From the NCBI GenBank assembly GCA_009785655.1, contig WQVW01000033.1, positions 1 through 10,301 of the forward strand: DNA of 10,301 nt, read 5' to 3'. This DNA comes from Oscillospiraceae bacterium (GTDB lineage: Bacteria; Bacillota; Clostridia; Oscillospirales; Oscillospiraceae). Shown here in pieces: positions 1 through 6,028 of this stretch. The first letter of the stretch is position 1; every line of letters starts with the position of its first letter. The position numbers were made by a program, and so were the translations under genes. Below the pieces are notes generated by a model that searched no databases, had not been told where the DNA came from, and saw only the letters and a program-made list of their open reading frames with translations.

Positions 1-878
1 CCATCATCGGCAGCGTAACCAGCGGTCCGACAAGAGCGATTGTCCCGCTGGCTTTTGAAGACAACATGCCAATGATCACAGCTTCCGCCACTCACGCAGG
101 CGTCACGGTGGACTTAGACACCGGTGCTGTGTTTACAAACATGTTCCGCTCCTGCTTTATCGACCCATTCCAAGGCACAAAAATGGCAGAATTCGCCGTT
201 GAGGTACTGGGCGCACAAACCGCCGCAATTCTGTACAGCAATGAGATCGACTATTCTATCGGCCTGATGGAAGCGTTTGTCATCAGGGCTGAAGCACTGG
301 GTCTTGAAATTGTCCACATTGAAAGACACGCTGATGAAGCGGTTGACTTCCTTGGTCAGTTGACTAACATCGCGGCCCATAATCCTGATGTGCTGTTTGT
401 TCCCGGATATAACTATCACGTCGCAATGATCGGTCCACAAAGCGTTCAAGCTGGTCTCACCGACACGATTCTCATCGGTGCCGATGGTTGGGCCGGTTCG
501 CTTGATGTCTTGGCAGATCCGTCGAGTATTGAGGGTTCATTCTACATGACCGGCTTCACGCATGAGACTACGGAACAGCGTGTGCTGGACTTTATCGACA
601 GATTTTATGAAGAATACGGCATTATGCCAAACATGTTCGCCGCCCAAGCGTATGACGCCGCGATGATTCTAGTCGCCGCGATTGAGCGCACACTGGAAGC
701 CACTTCATACGCGCCGGACAGTGAAGCATTCAGACTTGCACTGATCGCAAACATGGCGGCCACCGACATCACCGGTGTTACCGGACGCATCACTTTTGAT
801 GAATATAATAATCCGCAAAAAACAGCGGTAATCATCCAGGTCATCGACGGAGAAGCGAGATTCTGGGGAACATTCTAA
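1..878 (+). CDS. livJ: Branched-chain amino-acid ABC transporter substrate-binding protein (LivJ-like), 5' partial
   Basis: The gene enters from the left edge in the frame beginning at base 3 and stays open to the TAA at 876-878; the ATG at 66 is an internal methionine, because the frame upstream reads IIGSVTSGPTRAIVPLAFED, a typical piece of the type I periplasmic-binding fold just before the conserved 'PMI.ASAT' stretch. About 291 residues are visible. They include the second-lobe segment with GADGW (near 476-490) and the FAAQAYDAAMILVAAI helix near 641-690 found in LivJ/LivK proteins. The signal peptide and lipobox lie outside the window. In Gram-positives such proteins are surface lipoproteins that capture Leu/Ile/Val or related ligands and deliver them to LivHM. 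Genes for the permeases and ATPases follow directly on the same strand. The exact ligand cannot be read from the sequence; members of this family also bind other amino acids, amides or urea. Confidence 0.93.
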   Translation, partial: IIGSVTSGPTRAIVPLAFEDNMPMITASATHAGVTVDLDTGAVFTNMFRSCFIDPFQGTKMAEFAVEVLGAQTAAILYSNEIDYSIGLMEAFVIRAEALGLEIVHIERHADEAVDFLGQLTNIAAHNPDVLFVPGYNYHVAMIGPQSVQAGLTDTILIGADGWAGSLDVLADPSSIEGSFYMTGFTHETTEQRVLDFIDRFYEEYGIMPNMFAAQAYDAAMILVAAIERTLEATSYAPDSEAFRLALIANMAATDITGVTGRITFDEYNNPQKTAVIIQVIDGEARFWGTF

Positions 879-906
879 AACTCAACATCATCGGCTGAGC
901 ATGATT

Positions 907-942
907 AAAAACCTTGGGGGACTTGCGTCTCCCAAGGTTTTT
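907..942 (+). promoter_or_regulatory. Intercistronic stem-loop between livJ and livH
   Basis: Bases 907-918 (AAAAACCTTGGG) pair perfectly with 931-942 (CCCAAGGTTTTT). Pairing continues inward through a G-U (919/930) and three further pairs to 922/927, giving a 16-bp stem with a TTGC loop (923-926). The 3' arm ends in five T, so it resembles a weak intrinsic terminator. It begins 28 bases after the livJ stop and ends directly before the livH ribosome binding site. Inference: it allows more binding protein than permease to be made, by partial termination or by protecting the 3' end of livJ mRNA. The structure is seen directly; its role is not. Confidence 0.8.
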
Positions 943-952
943 AGGAAGGAGG
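943..952 (+). promoter_or_regulatory. Ribosome binding site fixing the livH start
   Basis: AGGAAGGAGG lies 8 bases before the ATG at 961. An in-frame ATG also exists at 901, but it precedes the stem-loop, has no Shine-Dalgarno sequence, and would add 20 residues (encoded by the hairpin) ahead of the normal permease N-terminus. The site therefore selects 961. It directly abuts the hairpin, so folding could influence access to it. Confidence 0.85.
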
Positions 953-960
953 CGCAGACA

Positions 961-1842
961 ATGCTACTTGTCTCGCAACTAATCAACGGACTTCAATTGG
1001 GTTCTATATATGCGCTTGTCGCCCTGGGATACACGATGGTATACGGGATTATCAAGTTGTTGAATTTCGCCCACGGAGATATCATCATGGTGGGCGGCTA
1101 TATTGCCCTTTTCTCCCTCACCGCCGGGCACTTTCATCCTGCGGTGGCCGCACTTTTGACAGTGGGCGGCTGCACGCTTTTGGCCGTTATCTTGGAAAAA
1201 CTGACTTACGCCCCGCTGAGATTCGCCCCTAGGCTATCGTTGCTCATCACTGCAATTGGTATATCCATACTGTTGCAGAACGTGGCTCAATTCTTCTTCG
1301 GCGCGGCCCCCCGGTCACTGCCATATAGAGAGCTTTTCCCCGTGGGCAGCGTCACTATCGGAGAATTTTCCATTGCCTACACTTCGCTGGTCACTATTAT
1401 CCTGTCCGTGGTGTCAATGGTTGCCCTGACTATCCTTGTTCAAAGAACAAAGCTCGGCAAAGCCATGCGCGCTGTCAGTGAAGATACTGAGGCGGCGCAG
1501 TTGATGGGCGTCAACGTGAACAACGTTATCACCTTCACTTTTGCCGTTGGTGCCGCTTTAGCCGGTATCGGTGCGCTGCTCTATGGCGCACGGTTTCCGT
1601 TGGTCACACCCACAATTGGGGCGATGCTTGGATTAAAGGCATTTATCGCGGCTGTTTTAGGCGGAATCGGCTCCATTCCCGGGGCAATGGTCGGCGGATA
1701 TGCCGTCGGGCTTTTAGAAGTATTAACCGTCTTCGCAGGCCTTTCCAGATGGACTGACGGGCTTGTGTTTCTGGTACTCATCATCGTTCTGCTGGTGCGC
1801 CCCACCGGATTGATGGGACGAAAGTTTATGGAAAAAGTATAG
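961..1842 (+). CDS. livH: Branched-chain amino-acid ABC transporter permease LivH
   Basis: This 293-residue integral membrane protein matches the usual length of LivH. It forms the membrane channel with LivM. Recognisable family segments occur in order: LVALGYTMVYGIIKLLNFAHGDIIM near the N-terminus, the cytoplasmic coupling segment around LGKAMRAVSEDTEAAQLMGV (near residues 162-181), and GLKAFIAAVLGGIGSIPGAM in the last third. Hydrophobic stretches suggest about eight membrane segments. The chosen start has an excellent ribosome binding site and begins MLLVSQLINGLQLGSIYAL, as expected for the family. livM begins 10 bases after the stop, and the livM Shine-Dalgarno overlaps the livH stop codon, which points to translational coupling. 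Confidence 0.95.
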   Translation: MLLVSQLINGLQLGSIYALVALGYTMVYGIIKLLNFAHGDIIMVGGYIALFSLTAGHFHPAVAALLTVGGCTLLAVILEKLTYAPLRFAPRLSLLITAIGISILLQNVAQFFFGAAPRSLPYRELFPVGSVTIGEFSIAYTSLVTIILSVVSMVALTILVQRTKLGKAMRAVSEDTEAAQLMGVNVNNVITFTFAVGAALAGIGALLYGARFPLVTPTIGAMLGLKAFIAAVLGGIGSIPGAMVGGYAVGLLEVLTVFAGLSRWTDGLVFLVLIIVLLVRPTGLMGRKFMEKV

Positions 1843-1852
1843 GGGACAACAC

Positions 1853-2851
1853 ATGAACGAATTTAAAATCTCTATGCCGGCACGATATATAATCAATTCG
1901 ATTTTGCTTGCGGCGTTTATCGTCGCCGGTCTCTTGATTACGCAAAGTGGGCTTTTGGGCCGCGCACAGAACGCCAATATCATCAGTGTGGGTATTTTTA
2001 TTATACTCGCGGTTTCGTTGAATTTGCCGACCGGATATCTAGGGCAGCTGCCGCTTGGACATGCTGGATTCATGGCAATCGGCGCATATGCTGGGGCTAT
2101 CTTTTGGCGGGCGGATCTTTTGCCGCAAAACGCCTCTATCGTCGCCGGCCTGCTCGTCGCCGGTTTAGCCGCCGCCTTTGTCGGGGTGCTTATCGGGATT
2201 CCAGCCTTACGGCTGAAAGGCGACTATCTGGCGATTATTACCTTGGGATTCGGCGAGATCATTCGCGTAATCATCAATAATTTCGACTCTATCACAGGCG
2301 GGGCACGCGGTCTGCATGGTATTCCGCGATATTCAAGTTTCGTTATCGTTTATTTATGCGTCATTATCTGCTGCGTCGCTATCCATATGTTGATGAAAAG
2401 CAGGCATGGCCGGGCTATTTTGTCAATCCGCGAAAATGAGATCGCGGCCGAAAGCTGCGGGATCAATACCACCTATTACAAGGTAATGGCTTTCGCTTTC
2501 TCCGCTTTCTTTGCCGGTGTGGCCGGGGCATTATTCGCCGGGAATATTGGTATTTTAGTCCCCGGAGAGTTTGATTTTATGACAAGTATCAACATCTTGA
2601 TGATTGTTGTTTTAGGCGGCATGGGTTCTATGGCGGGTGCGGTCTTCGCGGCGTCTATCTTGACAAGTTTGCCGCTGTTCATGGTGGCACTGAATGAGTA
2701 TCGTATGATTATCTACGCGCTGATGTTAATCATTGTTATGTTGTTTAAACCCTCCGGCCTGCTCGGTACTTATGATTTTTCACTCAGCCGGCTGTTGGAA
2801 AAATTGATACGCCGCTTGGCTGGCAAGAAAGGCGGTGCCGATAATGCGTGA
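1853..2851 (+). CDS. livM: Branched-chain amino-acid ABC transporter permease LivM
   Basis: This 332-residue polytopic protein is the second membrane subunit of the importer. Diagnostic segments are LPTGYLGQLPLGHAGFMAIGAY (near residues 58-79), YLAIITLGFGEIIRVIINN, the 'GGARGLHGIP' loop, the coupling segment RAILSIRENEIAAESCGI, and LMIVVLGGMGSMAGAVF. The C-terminus ends in a basic, cytoplasmic tail (LIRRLAGKKGG). The start at 1853 has AGGGGA (1841-1846) 6 bases upstream. The 3' end overlaps the start of livG by 8 bases, so the two are probably translated in a coupled way. Nothing is missing or broken. Confidence 0.95.
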   Translation: MNEFKISMPARYIINSILLAAFIVAGLLITQSGLLGRAQNANIISVGIFIILAVSLNLPTGYLGQLPLGHAGFMAIGAYAGAIFWRADLLPQNASIVAGLLVAGLAAAFVGVLIGIPALRLKGDYLAIITLGFGEIIRVIINNFDSITGGARGLHGIPRYSSFVIVYLCVIICCVAIHMLMKSRHGRAILSIRENEIAAESCGINTTYYKVMAFAFSAFFAGVAGALFAGNIGILVPGEFDFMTSINILMIVVLGGMGSMAGAVFAASILTSLPLFMVALNEYRMIIYALMLIIVMLFKPSGLLGTYDFSLSRLLEKLIRRLAGKKGGADNA

Positions 2852-3668
2852 TCCAAAAGCTCCTTTGATTCCGGAGCGTGACCATAATAAAAGCCCTGTT
2901 TTAGAATGTGTCGGCCTGGGTATCGACTTTGGCGGATTGACCGCAGTGGATGATTTTAACATCACCATCAGCCCCACTGAAATCTGCGGACTCATCGGCC
3001 CTAACGGTGCGGGAAAAACGACTATATTCAATCTGTTGACAAAAGTTTATAATCCCACACGCGGTTCGATTTTCCTGGAGGGCAACAATACAAAACGCTA
3101 TAATACCAAAGATGTCAACAAAGCAGGCATTGCCAGGACATTCCAAAACATTCGTCTCTTTAAGAACCTGACTGTGCTGGAAAATGTACTGATCGGTCTG
3201 CATAATGAGATGGATTATCGTCTAGTCCAATCAATCTTCCGCCTCCCCAGCTATTGGCGGAGTGAGCGCATCGCCAGAGATCGCGCACATGAACTGTTAT
3301 CCATCTTCAATATGCAGGATATTGCGGATCACAAAGCGGGCAGTCTCCCCTACGGCTCTCAGCGAAGACTTGAAATTATCAGGGCACTGGCCACCAATCC
3401 CGCTATTTTGCTTCTGGATGAGCCTGCTGCCGGTATGAACCCGGCGGAAACTGAAAGTTTGATGGAACATATCGGCGAAATCCGAGACACGTTCCAAATT
3501 GCCATTTTCCTCATTGAACATGACATGCAACTGGTCATGGGCGTTTGTGAAGGTGTGGCCGTGCTGAACTACGGCAAGCTTATCGCCAAAGGTACGCCAG
3601 CGGAAATCCAGAAAGACCCGCGTGTCATTGAAGCTTACTTAGGCACAGGAGGACAGGCTGATGCTTAA
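2844..3668 (+). CDS. livG: Branched-chain amino-acid ABC transporter ATP-binding protein LivG
   Basis: This 274-residue ATPase is one half of the nucleotide-binding pair that drives the LivHM channel from the cytoplasmic face. Numbered from ATG 2844: Walker A GPNGAGKTT at 52-60, Q-loop Gln101 in ARTFQN, signature LPYGSQ at 168-173 followed by RRLEI, Walker B LLLDEP at 189-194, and switch His226 in LIEHDM. The C-terminal GTPAEIQ..P.VIEAYLG is typical of LivG. An in-frame GTG at 2835 would add three residues, but AAAGGCGG (2828-2835) sits 8 bases before ATG 2844, so 2844 is preferred; it overlaps the livM stop. The signature reads LPYG rather than the textbook LSGG, a variation common in this subfamily. 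The first 17 residues before SPVLEC are a charged extension of unknown significance. Confidence 0.95.
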   Translation: MRDPKAPLIPERDHNKSPVLECVGLGIDFGGLTAVDDFNITISPTEICGLIGPNGAGKTTIFNLLTKVYNPTRGSIFLEGNNTKRYNTKDVNKAGIARTFQNIRLFKNLTVLENVLIGLHNEMDYRLVQSIFRLPSYWRSERIARDRAHELLSIFNMQDIADHKAGSLPYGSQRRLEIIRALATNPAILLLDEPAAGMNPAETESLMEHIGEIRDTFQIAIFLIEHDMQLVMGVCEGVAVLNYGKLIAKGTPAEIQKDPRVIEAYLGTGGQADA

Positions 3669-4362
3669 AGTCGAAAACATGAATGTTTACTACGGCAACA
3701 TACACGCCATCAAAGACATCAGTTTCGAGGTGGCTGAAGGTGAAATCGTCACCCTCATCGGTGCAAACGGTGCAGGAAAAAGTACGATCCTTAAAACCAT
3801 TTCGGGTCTTTTAAGAAGTAAAACAGGTTCTATTACCTTTAAAAATGACGCAATTGACCACACTGTCTCTCACGCGATAGTCAAGCGCGGATTGGCTCAT
3901 GTTCCGGAAGGCCGGCGCGTGTTCTTGCAAATGAGCGTTCAGGAAAATCTGGAAATGGGCAACTACACTCAGCAAAAATCCACGATGCATGAACGGATGG
4001 AAGATGTCTACGCACACTTCCCTCGCCTGAAAGAGCGGAGAAAGCAAGTCGCCGGAACACTATCCGGCGGAGAGCAGCAGATGCTGGCGATGGGTCGTGC
4101 GCTGATGTCACAGCCAAAGCTCCTGATGCTGGATGAACCCTCTATGGGTCTGGCGCCGCTGTTGGTGGAGCATATATTCGAGATTATAGAGGAACTGCAC
4201 AACTCCGGTGTAACAATCCTGCTGGTGGAGCAGAACGCCAACATGGCACTGACCGTGGCTGATCGCGGCTACGTGCTGGAAACAGGCAGAATCACACTCA
4301 CAGACGACGCGAAGGCATTACTGGCAAATGATGCAGTCAGAAAAGCGTATCTCGGCGGCTAA
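3661..4362 (+). CDS. livF: Branched-chain amino-acid ABC transporter ATP-binding protein LivF
   Basis: This 233-residue ATPase is the partner of LivG. Motifs are Walker A GANGAGKST at 34-42, HVPEGRRVF at 80-88 in the Q-loop region, signature LSGGEQQ at 134-140, and Walker B LLMLDEP at 154-160. The switch position reads VEQN (189-192) with Gln where most ABC ATPases have His; this, and Glu in the Q-loop region, are normal for LivF and not a defect. The C-terminus ALLANDAVRKAYLGG is nearly the family consensus. The ATG overlaps the livG stop by 8 bases and has AGGAGG (3647-3652) 8 bases upstream. It is the last gene of the operon; a GC-rich hairpin follows 30 bases after the stop. Confidence 0.96.
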   Translation: MLKVENMNVYYGNIHAIKDISFEVAEGEIVTLIGANGAGKSTILKTISGLLRSKTGSITFKNDAIDHTVSHAIVKRGLAHVPEGRRVFLQMSVQENLEMGNYTQQKSTMHERMEDVYAHFPRLKERRKQVAGTLSGGEQQMLAMGRALMSQPKLLMLDEPSMGLAPLLVEHIFEIIEELHNSGVTILLVEQNANMALTVADRGYVLETGRITLTDDAKALLANDAVRKAYLGG

Positions 4363-4392
4363 AGTTTTAAGCAGTATATAATTATAAACACC

Positions 4393-4416
4393 ACGGGCGC
4401 ACAAATGTGCGCCCGT
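4393..4416 (+). terminator. Hairpin at the end of the liv operon
   Basis: ACGGGCGCAC (4393-4402) pairs with GTGCGCCCGT (4407-4416) around an AAAT loop, a 10-bp, very GC-rich stem. It lies 30 bases after the livF stop with no other gene before it. The bases after the stem are ACTTGTGG, so there is no T tract; it may stop transcription inefficiently, need Rho, or protect the 3' end. Its loop region resembles that of the terminator at 5973-6023. Confidence 0.65.
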
Positions 4417-4428
4417 ACTTGTGGAAAA

Positions 4429-4500
4429 ATGGAATATATTACTGAAACATGGTTTGCCGACTTAGTTGTTGTTTCAATCATCATACTTACCGTGCGTTAA
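4429..4500 (+). CDS. Possible 23-residue membrane peptide or gene remnant
   Basis: ATG 4429 to TAA 4500 encodes MEYITETWFADLVVVSIIIL followed by TVR. A weak GTGGA (4421-4425) precedes the ATG by only 3 bases. The second half is hydrophobic enough for a membrane segment, and the layout (short polar start, then a helix) recalls the first helix of larger membrane proteins such as CvpA-type proteins, though that resemblance is slight. It could be a chance open frame, a decayed gene start, or a small protein. Confidence is low because it is short and overlaps the end of another small frame on the opposite strand. Confidence 0.12.
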   Translation: MEYITETWFADLVVVSIIILTVR

Positions 4501-4588
4501 GATACATAAACGCCGTAAATCCGAAAAGCGTTGCGGCAACTGAGTCTGCCGCTATGAGTAAAGGGATCTGCATTGAGTAATTTTTCAT
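4487..4588 (-). CDS. Possible 33-residue hydrophobic small protein
   Basis: On the minus strand, ATG 4588 to TAA 4487 encodes a 33-residue peptide beginning MKNYSMQIPLLIAADS and ending in LNAR. Residues 8-30 are almost all hydrophobic, as in a single membrane helix, and the charged residues sit at the two ends. GGTGA lies 6 bases before the ATG, and a TATAAT-like sequence occurs further upstream on the same strand within the symporter promoter. No family is recognised. A divergent small gene, a remnant, or chance are all possible; nothing but composition and the modest ribosome binding site supports it. Confidence 0.2.
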   Translation of the reverse strand: MKNYSMQIPLLIAADSVAATLFGFTAFMYLNAR

Positions 4589-4609
4589 ACGTTTTCACCG
4601 GCAAAGCTA

Positions 4610-4638
4610 TTGCGCAAGGCAGCAGACTGTAGTATAAT
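4610..4638 (+). promoter_or_regulatory. Promoter of the SLC13-family transporter gene
   Basis: TTGCGC (4610-4615) and a perfect TATAAT (4633-4638) are separated by 17 bases, a good housekeeping sigma-factor promoter. Transcription should begin near 4645, giving a leader of about 28 bases. The -35 element is embedded in the 8-bp palindrome TTGCGCAA (4610-4617), a place where a regulator could bind. Confidence 0.75.
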
Positions 4639-4656
4639 TATAAATTGCAGACTATA
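4622..4656 (+). repeat. 10-bp direct repeat bracketing the -10 element
   Basis: GCAGACTGTA (4622-4631) and GCAGACTATA (4647-4656) are direct repeats with one mismatch, 25 bases apart. They lie on either side of the TATAAT at 4633-4638, one in the promoter spacer and one at or just past the expected transcription start. The repeat is seen directly. An operator role is an inference; with repeats this short, chance is possible. Confidence 0.4.
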
Positions 4657-4658
4657 AA

Positions 4659-4664
4659 GGGAGG
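4659..4664 (+). promoter_or_regulatory. Ribosome binding site supporting a TTG start at 4673
   Basis: GGGAGG lies 8 bases before TTG 4673. The next in-frame ATG (4712) would remove the first 13 residues, which belong to the first hydrophobic helix, and has no comparable ribosome binding site. The TTG is therefore the best start. Confidence 0.8.
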
Positions 4665-4672
4665 GATTTAAA

Positions 4673-5968
4673 TTGGAATCAAGCACTATAGCGCTTATTA
4701 TCATTGGCGCAATGCTGATTTTGTACATTACTGAGGTTTTCCCAATAGCCACAACTACATTTTTGGCTGTACTGGCACTTGCCATTTTCGGCGTGATCCC
4801 GATGGGCACCGCATTTGAAGGGTTCGGCAGTGATACAACTTTTTTGATTGTTGGAACAGTCGTCCTCGGCAGCTCATTGTATGAAACAGGCGTTACGGAT
4901 GTTTTTGCCAAATATATTATGAAAATCATGTCTCGCGTGGGTACGAACGAACGGGTATTTATACTCGTATTAATACCCATCACTGTTGGCATTTCGCTTT
5001 TCCTTAGCAATACAGCCACATCAGCAATAATGCTCCCAATCGTGGGAAGCATCGTTGCGGTATCCGGTGGAAAACTGACAAAGAAAAACACATTCATGAT
5101 GATCGGAATCATCGCAGTTGCCGGAGGCGGGGTGACTATTGTTGGTTCTACCCCACAGCTAATCGCCCTGCAATATCTGGTGGACGGCGGCTACGAACCC
5201 ATCAGGTTCTGGGAGCTTGCTTGGACCGGAGTTCCGATACTCTTGCTCGCTGTTATCTTTTTTCAAACTATAGGTTTAAAATTACAGAACAAAGTCTTCA
5301 ATTTCCCGGACGTAGTAGATCCTCCCAAAGCAAATGGAGCCACCAAGGATGACCCGAAAAATGTAAAAAAAATGTGGATAAATACAGCTATCCTCGTTTT
5401 CTGCATCGCTGGATTTTTGACCGAACGGTACGACTGGGCGTTCTGGAGTCTGGGCGGCATTTCAATGGTCGGTGCCATTCTGTGTCTCGTAACAGGCTGC
5501 ATAAAACAGCATAGGGTATTTGAGAGAATGGACTGGACAACCGTTGTTATCATGGGTTGTTCAGTTGCTATTTCCGCTGCGATAAGAGATAGTGGTGCCG
5601 GCAGGCTCATCGCAGACACCGTGATAAACATCCTGGGCGACAGTATGACCCCATGGCTATTATGCGCGGTTTTGGCACTATTGGCAATGGTTTTGACAAA
5701 CTTTATGTCCAGCACCGCTACAACGGCACTGCTTGTGCCGATAGCCGCCTCATTGGCGCGCGAGCTTGGATTTGATGTGAAGAGCTTCGTCATGGTCATC
5801 GCAATCGCCGGAAACATTGGATACGCCACACCGGTATCGACCCCGCCGATTACCATGACACTTGTGGGCGGATACCGCTTCAAAGATTACGTCAAGGTAG
5901 GCGGTCTGTTCAATCTGATGGCTTACATTCTTTTGATACTGCTGTTCCCGCTTGTCTTGAATTTCTAA
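4673..5968 (+). CDS. SLC13/DASS-family sodium:anion symporter (probable dicarboxylate transporter)
   Basis: This 431-residue polytopic membrane protein belongs to the divalent anion:Na+ symporter group (CitT/SdcS/INDY type), which takes up succinate, malate, citrate, sulfate or similar anions with sodium. The inverted-repeat architecture is visible: LFLSNTATSAIMLPI (SNT at 112-114) followed by GGGVTIVGSTPQ in the first half, and TNFMSSTATTALLVPIA (SST at 346-348) followed by GYATPVSTPPITMTLVGGY in the second. The two halves are joined by a charged loop (roughly residues 203-238, PPKANG...NVKKM). In characterised members both tips read SNT and contact the substrate and sodium; here the second Asn is Ser. 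The gene has its own promoter and a strong terminator, so it is monocistronic. Length is slightly short for the family (about 450-500). The transported anion cannot be told from sequence. Confidence 0.88.
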   Translation: MESSTIALIIIGAMLILYITEVFPIATTTFLAVLALAIFGVIPMGTAFEGFGSDTTFLIVGTVVLGSSLYETGVTDVFAKYIMKIMSRVGTNERVFILVLIPITVGISLFLSNTATSAIMLPIVGSIVAVSGGKLTKKNTFMMIGIIAVAGGGVTIVGSTPQLIALQYLVDGGYEPIRFWELAWTGVPILLLAVIFFQTIGLKLQNKVFNFPDVVDPPKANGATKDDPKNVKKMWINTAILVFCIAGFLTERYDWAFWSLGGISMVGAILCLVTGCIKQHRVFERMDWTTVVIMGCSVAISAAIRDSGAGRLIADTVINILGDSMTPWLLCAVLALLAMVLTNFMSSTATTALLVPIAASLARELGFDVKSFVMVIAIAGNIGYATPVSTPPITMTLVGGYRFKDYVKVGGLFNLMAYILLILLFPLVLNF

Positions 5969-5972
5969 CTTT

Positions 5973-6023
5973 AAACAATAAAACAGGTGCCGCACAAATT
6001 GTGCGGCACCTGTTTTATTGTTT
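5973..6023. terminator. Bidirectional intrinsic terminator
   Basis: Bases 5973-5996 pair with 6000-6023 without a single mismatch: 24 bp with an AAT loop (5997-5999). The core ACAGGTGCCGCACA is GC-rich and the outer part is A/T only, so each strand gets a T-rich tail (TGTTTTATTGTTTTTATTTT on the + strand, TGTTTTATTGTTT on the - strand). It begins 5 bases after the symporter stop and ends 5 bases before the stop of the converging permease gene, so it serves both. Confidence 0.95.
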
Positions 6024-6028
6024 TTATT

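Larger units (their letters stand above)
4417..4609. other. Intergenic stretch between liv operon and the symporter promoter
   Basis: About 190 bases with no gene I can assign. It contains a 6-bp inverted repeat GCGGCA/TGCCGC (4533-4538 and 4547-4552, 8-base loop) and two short open frames with membrane-like content, listed separately. No tRNA, riboswitch or insertion-sequence end is recognisable. The downstream part is upstream control region for the gene starting at 4673. Confidence 0.5.

Noticed and set aside
3850..4362. LivF lacks the switch His (VEQN) and the Q-loop Gln
   Set aside because: These are normal features of the LivF subfamily, not signs of a dead ATPase.
4583..4597. Half-match to a catabolite-responsive (cre) element, CGTTTTCA
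   Set aside because: Only one half agrees with the TGWAANCGNTTWCA consensus; the other half has three mismatches.
4377..4644. 12-bp exact repeat TATAATTATAAA at 4377-4388 and 4633-4644
   Set aside because: Low-complexity A/T sequence; the first copy has no -35 partner, so it is probably chance rather than a second promoter or duplication.
4585..5112. 175-residue minus-strand frame opposite the symporter N-terminus
   Set aside because: It is a shadow of the symporter frame; its sequence is low in charged residues and unlike any family, and it has no ribosome binding site.
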